The position numbers were made by a program, and so were the translations under genes. This document shows, piece by piece, positions 46,279 through 54,284 of a stretch of DNA of 64,000 bases (positions are counted from its first letter, which is position 1; the number at the start of each line of letters is the position of its first letter). Below the pieces are notes generated by a model, which saw only the letters and a list, made by a program, of their open reading frames with translations, had not been told where the DNA came from and ran no database searches. This stretch comes from a virus, in the IMG/VR virus record IMGVR_UViG_3300025362_000004, positions 59,583 to 123,582 of that record. One strand, given 5' to 3'.

Positions 46279-47250
46279 ATGAGTTTATTAGATATAAAAC
46301 CTCATCAAGTTAGTAGTTCACCTTTAGACAAGGTATTTCTTATCTATGGCGAGCCTGGAACTAGAAAAACATCTGTTGCAGTTGGAGATATAGAACATAC
46401 ACTTTTACTTGCTTTTGAAGTAGGTTATAAGTTTATACCAGGCGTATACGCAAAGAATATTATGAATTGGGTTACTCTTAAACAAATTTTAAGAGAACTG
46501 GACAATGATAATGTTAGAGAAAAATTTAAAACTATTGCTATTGATACAATCGGATTGGCATACAAAGCGTGTGTTAATTATATTTGTTCACAAAAGGGTG
46601 TAGAAGAAATTGGTAAAATCCCTTATGGACAAGGATACTCAATGGCTAAAAATGAATTTGAAAAAGTGATTAACTCAATCCCACAAAGAGGATTCGGGCT
46701 TATCATGGTTGCGCATTCTGACGAAGTAACAGACGATAATGGAATTTCAGTTAAAGTAGACATCAATAAAAGGCCTTCAAGTGTTATTAAAGGTTTAGCG
46801 GACTTTATACTTTATAGTAGAAAGGAACAACTTGATGACAAACCTGAAGAATCAACAGTTTATGCTTACTCAGAAATTAGTAAAGGACATGTTGAAGTTA
46901 AAAAGAGAGCAAGATTTTTCCCGAAAAGATTTGAATTTACTTATGAAAATCTTATTAAAGGGTTAGAAGAAGCTATCAAAAAACAAGATGAATTCTTTGG
47001 AACGCAATCTATTGAAGAAGCAGACTTTAAAGTTTTTGTAGAAGAAAAGGAAGTTGATTTAAAAGCGTTGCAAGATGAAGTAGCGGCTTTAGCAAGTTCA
47101 TTATTCGAAACTGCTGAAAAAGATATAACCATAAAAACTATTAAAGAACTATTACCTAATGTTAGAATCACTAAAACCAATAGAAATCATATCTCAGCGT
47201 TATTCGCACTAAGAGAAAGATTAACTACACTTAAAAAAGGACTTAGATAA
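46279..47250 (+). CDS. RecA-like AAA ATPase (Sak4 type), 323 aa
   Basis: IYGEPGTRKTSVAVG (res ~23-37) is Walker A with Arg replacing Gly/Ser before K-T, and IAIDTIGLAYKA (~89-100) is Walker B. GFGLIMVAHSDEV and KGLADFILYSRKE follow, as in phage Sak4/AAA_24 recombinases. These single-strand annealing or strand-exchange ATPases work with SSB, the preceding gene. The C-terminal ~90 residues are Lys/Glu-rich and unlike the core. Confidence 0.85.
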   Translation: MSLLDIKPHQVSSSPLDKVFLIYGEPGTRKTSVAVGDIEHTLLLAFEVGYKFIPGVYAKNIMNWVTLKQILRELDNDNVREKFKTIAIDTIGLAYKACVNYICSQKGVEEIGKIPYGQGYSMAKNEFEKVINSIPQRGFGLIMVAHSDEVTDDNGISVKVDINKRPSSVIKGLADFILYSRKEQLDDKPEESTVYAYSEISKGHVEVKKRARFFPKRFEFTYENLIKGLEEAIKKQDEFFGTQSIEEADFKVFVEEKEVDLKALQDEVAALASSLFETAEKDITIKTIKELLPNVRITKTNRNHISALFALRERLTTLKKGLR

Positions 47251-47252
47251 AA

Positions 47253-47618
47253 ATGGAAAAAAAAGAGTTAGAACAATTTATTTGCTCTACTCTAGGAATA
47301 GAACTTATTAATGACACTATAAAAAGACAAATTAATAAATTCGTAACTAAGCGTGGGTTGGGATACGACGATATCGCCCGCGCTTTAACTTTCCATGTCG
47401 AAGTAAAGAAAGAAAAGTATGAACCGAGATATGGGATATCTTTTATAGAGTGGACAGCAGACGAAGCAAAAGAGTATTATGAAAAAGAAGAAAGAAGAGA
47501 AAAGGCTAAGTTGAATAGCCTTAAAAAAGAATCAACCAATATTATATTAAAAGCAGACAAGTTAAAAGAAAGAAAACCAATGAAAAAAATTGAAATAGGA
47601 GAATTAGGCGATGATTAA
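47253..47618 (+). CDS. Hypothetical replication-operon protein, 121 aa
   Basis: ATG follows 2 nt after the previous stop. N-terminal half compact, C-terminal half a charged coiled-coil (KEYYEKEERREKAKLNSLKK). Position between the recombinase and helicase genes is where some phages carry helicase loaders, but I see no diagnostic motif. Confidence 0.65.
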   Translation: MEKKELEQFICSTLGIELINDTIKRQINKFVTKRGLGYDDIARALTFHVEVKKEKYEPRYGISFIEWTADEAKEYYEKEERREKAKLNSLKKESTNIILKADKLKERKPMKKIEIGELGDD

Positions 47619-47638
47619 GAAATCGGGGGTAATGATTA

Positions 47639-49222
47639 ATGGCAGAAAAAACATTGTATGATTCGAATGCGATAATGTATGTGCTTGGAGTAATCATGCG
47701 TCAGCCAGATATAATCCATCAAAATGGATATATATTATCTACAACAGATTTTGAAGGATTACATGAAATTTTGTTTGGCGCCATGTACAATCTTTCGGTG
47801 GAAGGTTCAATTACACTTACGCCGGGGCAAGTAGACCTATATCTTAGACAGTTTACTAAACAATACGAGATATATACAAAAACAAACGGATACGAATATT
47901 TACAACGATTAAACACGTTAGTAGATATAAATTTTGATAAGAGTCAATTTGACTATTATTATAATAGAGTTAAGAAATTTACTATTTTAAGAGATTTTAG
48001 TAGAAGCGGTATAGACATAAGAGAATTCTATAACCCAGATGCAGATTTTCTGAAAATAGATGAAGAAAATGAAAAATTAAACAATTTAGAAGTTAAACAA
48101 ATCTTTGATAGAATTCGTGAAAGAATTGCGAATGTTGAAGATAAAAATATAAGTAAAGCAAATGTAAAAGCAATTCCTGTAGGTCAAGGACTACAAGAAT
48201 TAGTAGAAGAATTAAGTGTCCATCCTGAAGTGGGGTACCCATTAGATGGCGAGATATTAAACTTTTCTACTCGTGGTGCAAGACTTGGAAAGTATTATCT
48301 TTATAGCGCTCCGACTGGACATGGGAAGACTCGTTTTATGGTTGGTAATGCTTGTGCACTATCAATGCCATATATCAAAGATGGAAAGATTATTATTAGA
48401 GACCATTTAAGACCAATACTTTTTATTGCAACTGAAATGGAGCCTGATGAAATTCAAACATTAGTATTAGCATATGTTAGCGGAATTAATGAAGACAAGA
48501 TACTTAATGCTACTTACAGTCCAGAAGAAAAGAAAATAATTCAGATTGCGATAAGGCTAATTCAAGACTATTCAGAAAATTTTAGAATTGAAAAGATTAG
48601 TGACCCAAACATCTCATTAGTGCGTAGTAAAATAATTAAGTATATATTGTCAGATAAAATCTACAATATATTCTACGATTATATTTTCACAACGCCTTCT
48701 TTAAACATGGAATTTTCTCGTACAGGATTACGCGAGGACGTTACATTAATGATGTTATCAAATACTTTGAAAGAGCTTGCGGCTGACTATAATGTATTTA
48801 TAATGAGCGGGACTCAAGTTAATAGAGGCTGGGAAAAACGTCAATTTAGAAATGAGAATAATATCGCTGGTTCAAAAGCGATTGCAGATAAAGCAGACTT
48901 TGGTATGATTGCATTAAAACTATTAGATACAGAGTTAGAAGAAATTGCAACTTATTTAAAAGAATTAGATTTACCAATACCTAATGTGGTTATTGATATT
49001 TATAAAAACCGTAGAGGTAAAATTGTAAATGCAAAATTATTTAGAATATTTGATTATGGAACTTGTAGAGCAATAGACGTATTATTAACAGATACTAATT
49101 ATAATGTTATGCATAATCTAGGAAAAATTGAATATACTTATAAGGTAAAAGATTTATTAGAAGTTATAGTGGATAAACATAATAAGAAAAAAGATGATGA
49201 TGATGAGGGTGGTGACAAATAA
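47639..49222 (+). CDS. Replicative DNA helicase (DnaB-like), 527 aa
   Basis: A helical N-terminal domain (res 1-~180) with alternating-length helices is followed by a RecA core: SAPTGHGKTRFMVG (res ~221-234) Walker A, LFIATEMEPDEIQ (~260-272), IFYDYIFTTP (~342-351) Walker B region, MSGTQVNRGW (~391-400) and AGSKAIADKADFGM (~410-423). This is the DnaB order. It should form a hexamer unwinding DNA 5'-3' ahead of the DnaE-like polymerase and recruit the primase encoded next. Confidence 0.92.
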   Translation: MAEKTLYDSNAIMYVLGVIMRQPDIIHQNGYILSTTDFEGLHEILFGAMYNLSVEGSITLTPGQVDLYLRQFTKQYEIYTKTNGYEYLQRLNTLVDINFDKSQFDYYYNRVKKFTILRDFSRSGIDIREFYNPDADFLKIDEENEKLNNLEVKQIFDRIRERIANVEDKNISKANVKAIPVGQGLQELVEELSVHPEVGYPLDGEILNFSTRGARLGKYYLYSAPTGHGKTRFMVGNACALSMPYIKDGKIIIRDHLRPILFIATEMEPDEIQTLVLAYVSGINEDKILNATYSPEEKKIIQIAIRLIQDYSENFRIEKISDPNISLVRSKIIKYILSDKIYNIFYDYIFTTPSLNMEFSRTGLREDVTLMMLSNTLKELAADYNVFIMSGTQVNRGWEKRQFRNENNIAGSKAIADKADFGMIALKLLDTELEEIATYLKELDLPIPNVVIDIYKNRRGKIVNAKLFRIFDYGTCRAIDVLLTDTNYNVMHNLGKIEYTYKVKDLLEVIVDKHNKKKDDDDEGGDK

Positions 49223-50275
49223 ATGTCAAGCCAGATTAAAGAAATGAGAATGCAATTGACGCATACAGAAATTAAGAATATTTTAGGTCAATACGGCGTT
49301 CTACCATTTGACGAAAATGAAACAGAGATTATATTTCCTACTGCCTGTCATAATTTAAAAGGCGGCAGTCCGAAACTATATTATTATAAAAACGAAAAGA
49401 TGTTTAGATGTTATACAGAGTGTAATAAAATGTTTGATATATTTGATTTACTTATGAAGATGGACAAACTTCGTGGTATAGAAACTAATTTATCTCAGGC
49501 AATAAGAACAACTGGGGTTGATAACAACAAACCTGTTGATGTGGAAATATATAAAGATATTGAGTTTCTACGTAAAGTAACGCAAAAAACATCATATGGT
49601 CAGACTGAATTAACAGTATATGATAAAGATGTATTAAATAGATTTAGTTATGATTTAAAAGGATTAAAGTCATGGATTGATGAAGGAATTACAGAAAGGG
49701 CTATGAAGAAGTTTAACATATTATATGATAGCTTCCTTAATGCAATAGTAATACCTAATTTTGACCATGCTGGTGATTTAATAGGAATCCGAGGTAGATT
49801 TCTTAATCCAGACTCACCATATAAATACTTGCCTCTAAAGTCTTATAACACAACTTATTCTTTTCCTACTGGAAAGGTGCTATACGGACTTTATCAAAAT
49901 CAAGAGAACATAAAGAAAAAGAAAACCATAATTATATTTGAAGGAGAAAAATCAGTATTAAAAGCAGATGAATATTTAAAAGGTAATAATATTAGTGTTG
50001 CGACGCTAGGTAATAAAATCACATTAGACCATTTAAACTTATTATTATCATTAGAAGTTAATGAAGTTATGTTAGCATATGACAAAGATTTTACTAATAA
50101 GAAAGAAAGAGAAGAAACTATGGCAGAATGGGATAAATTATTAACTATATTAAAGCCATATTTTAAAGTTACATTTCTTATTGATACTGATAACCAATTA
50201 GATTTAAAGGATTCTCCTATTGATAAAGGAAAGGATGTTTTTATGGAATTAATAAAATACAGGGTGAAAAGATAA
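49223..50275 (+). CDS. DnaG-like DNA primase, 350 aa
   Basis: The N-terminus has a CHC2-like zinc finger (FPTACHNL... MFRCYTECNKMFDIFDLL, res ~33-75). The Toprim core follows: LNAIVIPNFDHAGDLIGIRG (~172-191), IIIFEGEKSVLKA (~234-246), LAYDKDF (~283-289) with acidic metal ligands. It is shorter than bacterial DnaG and lacks the helicase-binding C-domain. ATG begins immediately after the helicase stop; both are made from one mRNA. Confidence 0.9.
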   Translation: MSSQIKEMRMQLTHTEIKNILGQYGVLPFDENETEIIFPTACHNLKGGSPKLYYYKNEKMFRCYTECNKMFDIFDLLMKMDKLRGIETNLSQAIRTTGVDNNKPVDVEIYKDIEFLRKVTQKTSYGQTELTVYDKDVLNRFSYDLKGLKSWIDEGITERAMKKFNILYDSFLNAIVIPNFDHAGDLIGIRGRFLNPDSPYKYLPLKSYNTTYSFPTGKVLYGLYQNQENIKKKKTIIIFEGEKSVLKADEYLKGNNISVATLGNKITLDHLNLLLSLEVNEVMLAYDKDFTNKKEREETMAEWDKLLTILKPYFKVTFLIDTDNQLDLKDSPIDKGKDVFMELIKYRVKR

Positions 50276-52059
50276 TGAGTAGTAAAATTAGATATAGAGT
50301 GAAACCGAACACGAGCATTAATTTGAATTCAGCTAATCCAGTAAAGGATTATTTAGAAGCACTTGGTATAGAGAATGCGTTCAGTTTTATAGAGAGACCA
50401 AGATTAGAAGACCAAGAATTTTACGGAAATTTAGACAATATTGAAGAGGCAGCAGAATTATTATATAAGGGATTTAAAGAGAACAAAATATTTTTCCTAC
50501 AAGTCGATAGCGACGTGGATGGTATTACAAGTTCAGCAATATTTTATTCGTTTTTCAAAAGACTCTTTCCAGAAGCAAAAATAAGATATAGACTTCATGA
50601 AGGTAAAGAGCATGGGGTTATAGTGGATACAGTTCCGCTAGATACAGATTATGTTATTATACCAGATGCGGGAACCATGCAATATAAACAGCAACAAGAA
50701 ATGGTTGAATTAGGTTATCAAGTTATTATTATGGACCACCATAATGCTGATGAATTTATAGAAATGGAAAACGTATGTGTTGTAAATAACCAAATGTCCG
50801 AGAACTTTAATAACAAGAGTTTGAGTGGTGCTGGAGTAGTTTATAAAGTTATTCAAGCATTTAACTTTTTATATCAAGATGAATTTCCAATCATCTATCA
50901 AGATTTCGTTGATTTAGCCGCATTGGGGATTGTCGCAGATATGATGGATACTAGGAACTTAGATAACAATTATATTATTTATAAAGGTTTAAGTAATATT
51001 AAAAATCCTATGTTTAAAGCGTTATTAGAAAAGCAAGCTTATAGTGTCACAAGCACGGAGAATCCAACAAAGATAGACGTAGCATTTTATGTAGCACCAT
51101 TAATGAATGGAGTTATTAGATATGGAACTGAAAATGATAAAGCAGAATTATTTAAAGGATTCATTGATTACCATAATGAAGAAATAATTGAAACAACTTA
51201 TGCTGGCAATCTAAGAAGAGAAAAGTATTATGAGTTCGTTGCTAGAAATTCATATAATGTAAAAGAAAAACAGAATCGTGAGAAATTAAAATTCATGAAA
51301 TATCTTTGTGATAGAATTGATGCAGATAAAAGTTATGAGAATCAATTACTTATTGTAAAAGCTTCGAAAGAAGATGATGTAGCTATACCAAAAACAATCA
51401 CTGGTTTAGTGGCTATGGAATTATTAAAGAAATATAAGAAACCTACTTTACTATTAAGACCAAAAATGATAGATAACGAATTATATTATGCAGGAAGTGG
51501 TCGTGGTAAACAGAATGGAGATTTTACTTCATTAATGCATTTCTTAAGAGAAAGCGGATTAGTTGAATACGCCGAAGGGCATGGAATGGCGCATGGTGTA
51601 ATGATAAGAGAAGATAATATTGATAGACTAATTGAATACGCTAATAAAAAATTAAAACACATTGAGTTTGATGTAAACTCATTGGAAGTAGATTTTATGT
51701 TCACAGAAATGAATATTAATAGAAATTTAATAACTCAATTTGGTTCAATAAATCATATTTATGGTAATGGAATACAACAACCTAAATTTGCATTTGAATT
51801 AATGATAGATAAAATGGCAATTAATTTTATCGGTAGAGGAGAAAATACAGTCAAATTTAGAGTTAATGGGGTAGATTTTATTAAATTTAATAATAAAGCT
51901 CTAGCCACTCAGCTAAAAGAGATTGAAGAACCAACAATAAAAGCTACCGTTATAGGTAGAGCACAAGTAAACGAGTGGGGTGGAAATATAACTCCACAAA
52001 TAATGATAGATGATATAGAGGTGGAAGGATATGAGCAAGAACTCAACAAACTCTTTTAG
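50275..52059 (+). CDS. RecJ-like single-strand DNA exonuclease (DHH family), 594 aa
   Basis: QVDSDVDGITSSA (res ~76-88) is DHH motif I, VIIPDAGTM (~125-133) motif II, VIIMDHHNAD (~148-157) motif III, and LAALGIVADMMD (~219-230) motif IV. A DHHA1-type domain with GSGRGKQNGDF (~404-414) and GHGMAHGV (~433-440) follows, then an OB-like C-terminus. It degrades ssDNA 5'-3' in the family, useful for recombination or primer removal. Stop and start overlap with the primase gene. Confidence 0.93.
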   Translation: MSSKIRYRVKPNTSINLNSANPVKDYLEALGIENAFSFIERPRLEDQEFYGNLDNIEEAAELLYKGFKENKIFFLQVDSDVDGITSSAIFYSFFKRLFPEAKIRYRLHEGKEHGVIVDTVPLDTDYVIIPDAGTMQYKQQQEMVELGYQVIIMDHHNADEFIEMENVCVVNNQMSENFNNKSLSGAGVVYKVIQAFNFLYQDEFPIIYQDFVDLAALGIVADMMDTRNLDNNYIIYKGLSNIKNPMFKALLEKQAYSVTSTENPTKIDVAFYVAPLMNGVIRYGTENDKAELFKGFIDYHNEEIIETTYAGNLRREKYYEFVARNSYNVKEKQNREKLKFMKYLCDRIDADKSYENQLLIVKASKEDDVAIPKTITGLVAMELLKKYKKPTLLLRPKMIDNELYYAGSGRGKQNGDFTSLMHFLRESGLVEYAEGHGMAHGVMIREDNIDRLIEYANKKLKHIEFDVNSLEVDFMFTEMNINRNLITQFGSINHIYGNGIQQPKFAFELMIDKMAINFIGRGENTVKFRVNGVDFIKFNNKALATQLKEIEEPTIKATVIGRAQVNEWGGNITPQIMIDDIEVEGYEQELNKLF

Positions 52060-52258
52060 TCTAGAAGGGTTATTTAGAAAAAGGGGTATTTCATTATATC
52101 ACGCAGATGGTATTGAGAGAAGCCCTATAGATATAATTGAAGATTTATATATAAGACTTAACCAACGGGAATTAAGTACATTATTTTATGAAATTGGGGA
52201 AGAGGAAGATTTGGGAAATAACATTTTCCAAAGGGAGAGAGAACAGAATGAAAATTAA
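52031..52258 (+). CDS. Hypothetical protein, 75 aa
   Basis: GAGGTGGAAGG precedes ATG, inside the recJ end. Acidic C-terminus. No family recognised. Overlaps the dUTPase start by 11 nt. Confidence 0.6.
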   Translation: MSKNSTNSFSLEGLFRKRGISLYHADGIERSPIDIIEDLYIRLNQRELSTLFYEIGEEEDLGNNIFQREREQNEN

Positions 52259-52805
52259 TTTAATTGAATTAATGCCAATACAACAAGAAGTAAATGATGT
52301 TGTTATTAAAAGACTTGGTAGAAAAGTATCAATAGATGAATACATATTAGCATTTAATGTAGAGTTATTTGAATACTTTAACGCAATCGGGACTTGAAAA
52401 TGGTGAAAACAAAGCCATAAACAAGATAGAGAAAAAATACTTGACGAGCTAGCGGATTGCTTTGCGTTTTTCTTATCTGTGCTTTTAAGGTCAGATGAAG
52501 TTATGGAAGAACGAGGTAAAAATAAGATGTCTAAAACTGCCGAAAGAGAAGTTGAAGATACGCTTAATTTACTTTTAAAAGACCAAGAAAGAGACAACAT
52601 AGATACAACAAAATTAATAAATAGTTGGATTACTATGATTGCCTGTGACCATGAGACTGAAGATAATGTATTCACAACTCAAAGATTCTCAGTAGCAATT
52701 TTTTTAGCAACACAATTATTTGAAAACATAACTTGAAGTGAAATTACTGAAGCATATAAACAAAAATCAAAGGTCAATATTGACCGACAAAACGGAGGGT
52801 ATTAA
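52248..52805 (+). CDS. Dimeric dUTPase/MazG-like pyrophosphohydrolase with UGA-Trp codons, 185 aa
   Basis: Reading UGA as Trp gives EYFNAIGTWKWWKQ then DREKILDELADCFAFFLS (res ~44-76): the E-x-x-x...W-K-W-W-K and E-L-A-D-x-x-x-F metal-binding helices of all-alpha dUTPases. A second helix pair with E-x-x-D follows. In-frame TGA at 52395, 52404 and 52734; two other Trp are TGG. Stopping at the first TGA would remove the active site. It lowers dUTP and supplies dUMP. Start ATG 52248 follows GGGAGAGAGAAC. Confidence 0.85.
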
Positions 52806-52807
52806 AA

Positions 52808-53215
52808 ATGAAAAAATTTATTAATGGAATGTGGGTAGCAGATAATCTAAACGAACCAGCACCTGAACAATTATCAGGAACTTTATCAGCAACTGCAACT
52901 ATTAGCGGGACGACTCTTAATTTAACAGATTATACTACTACTGATAGTGTTGATTGGAGTGGAACCTCTATTTCTGGTACAACTACTTGCTGGCCATACT
53001 ATGACGGATATCCATACTACTGGATTCCAAATTATGGTTGGTCTTATCATTCATGTGAACAACCAGCTTATCAAGCTCTTAGTTGGAATGGAACTACTAT
53101 ACTTTATCGTTTCTTAACTAACTGTATTGAATATGCAATTATTGAAGCTGGAGAAAGTATAGAATTTGCAACAGCAGATAAGTTAGAAGAAATTTTAACG
53201 TTACTAAGAGATTAA
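52808..53215 (+). CDS. Aromatic-rich protein, 135 aa
   Basis: ACGGAGGG precedes ATG, 2 nt after the dUTPase stop. Residues ~27-65 are Thr/Ser repeats (SGTLSATATISGTTLNLTD), then a Trp/Tyr/Pro cluster (CWPYYDGYPYYWIPNYGWSY) typical of surface or structural binding loops. The C-terminus is helical. No family recognised; it looks more like a structural protein than a replication protein. Confidence 0.65.
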   Translation: MKKFINGMWVADNLNEPAPEQLSGTLSATATISGTTLNLTDYTTTDSVDWSGTSISGTTTCWPYYDGYPYYWIPNYGWSYHSCEQPAYQALSWNGTTILYRFLTNCIEYAIIEAGESIEFATADKLEEILTLLRD

Positions 53216-53220
53216 TTTCT

Positions 53221-53241
53221 GATACACCGCGTGCGGCGATT
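53221..53241 (+). repeat. GC-rich hairpin repeat, copy 7
   Basis: GATACACCGCGTGCGGCGAT, 43 nt before the promoter of GIY-YIG gene 3. Confidence 0.85.
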
Positions 53242-53252
53242 TAAGCATGGTA

Positions 53253-53313
53253 GAAAATTTTCAACATTTTGCACAACCATAAAGTTGAAAATTTTCCTAT
53301 TTTGTGTTATACT
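53253..53313 (+). promoter_or_regulatory. Promoter of GIY-YIG gene 3 with an overlapping inverted repeat
   Basis: TTGAAA (53285-53290) - 17 nt - TATACT (53308-53313). The -35 lies in the right arm of a perfect 13-bp inverted repeat GAAAATTTTCAAC (53253-53265) / GTTGAAAATTTTC (53284-53296), which could be an operator or terminator-like hairpin. Confidence 0.75.
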
Positions 53314-53333
53314 ATATGTATAGAGGTGATAAA

Positions 53334-54284
53334 ATGTTAGTTTATAAATTTATTAATACTGTTAACGAAAAATCTTACATAGGTATTACAACAAAAATTT
53401 TAGAAGAGAGAAAATTATTACATATAAGAGACGCTATGAACCATAATACTAATTCTATTTTTCATAAAGCGATAAGAAAATATGGAATAAAGTCTTTTAA
53501 AATCGAAGTCTTAGAAGATAACATAGAGGATAAAGAGGAATTAAAAGAAAGGGAAATATTTTATATATTAAAATATAATACTCATTATATTGAAGGATAT
53601 GGTTATAATATGACTCATGGAGGAGATTTAATGAATTCAGGTGAAGACCATCCAAGCTCTAAAATGACAAACGATGAAGTTAAAGAGATAAGAGAATTAC
53701 TTAAAAATACATCTTTGACGTATCCAGATATTGTTAAAAAATTAAACTTAAATGTAACAGGGAATCAAATCTATTACATAAACAACGGCGAACAATGGAA
53801 TGATTCGAATACAGAATATCCAATTAGAAAAAATCCAAAATCAATAAGTAAAACAGGGGAAAATAATCCAGCTGCAAAGTTGACAGATGAAAAAGTTTTA
53901 GAAATAATAGAGTTATTAAAAAATACTAGACTTAGCCAACAAGAAATTGCCGATAAATATAATATGCATAGGAATATGATTAACTATATAAATACCTGTA
54001 AGAGTTGGAAACATTTACATAATTTCAAAAACAATATAAGACAGGAATCTGGTATGAGTACAGAGAATAGAAAAATGCGGATAGGCGATAAAAAGACAAT
54101 AGAAATAATAGAACTTTTACAAACTAATATGTTACAAAAAGATATTTCAAAAAAAACTGGCATCGGTACTGTAACAATAAGTAAAATAAACAACTGCAAA
54201 GTAGGAAAATATTTACACAAATTTAAAAAGAACATTCGTAGAGAATGGAAAGGTGGTGGTACGGGTTATGAAAAAGATAAATAG
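53334..54284 (+). CDS. GIY-YIG homing endonuclease with repeated HTH modules, 316 aa
   Basis: N-terminal nuclease: LVYKFINTVNEKSYIGIT (res 2-19), R27, and E in KEREIFYILKY (~76-86), closing GYGYNMTHGGD. Three similar NUMOD3/HTH modules follow, each with N-P/H-x-A/S-K-x-T-D/N-x-x-V...I-x-x-L-L-K-N-T-x-L and I-N-N/T-C/G-x-x-W (res ~105-165, 185-245, 255-310). It ends 17 nt inside the reading frame of the dnaE start. Free-standing homing enzymes often sit beside the gene they target, here dnaE. Confidence 0.93.
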   Translation: MLVYKFINTVNEKSYIGITTKILEERKLLHIRDAMNHNTNSIFHKAIRKYGIKSFKIEVLEDNIEDKEELKEREIFYILKYNTHYIEGYGYNMTHGGDLMNSGEDHPSSKMTNDEVKEIRELLKNTSLTYPDIVKKLNLNVTGNQIYYINNGEQWNDSNTEYPIRKNPKSISKTGENNPAAKLTDEKVLEIIELLKNTRLSQQEIADKYNMHRNMINYINTCKSWKHLHNFKNNIRQESGMSTENRKMRIGDKKTIEIIELLQTNMLQKDISKKTGIGTVTISKINNCKVGKYLHKFKKNIRREWKGGGTGYEKDK

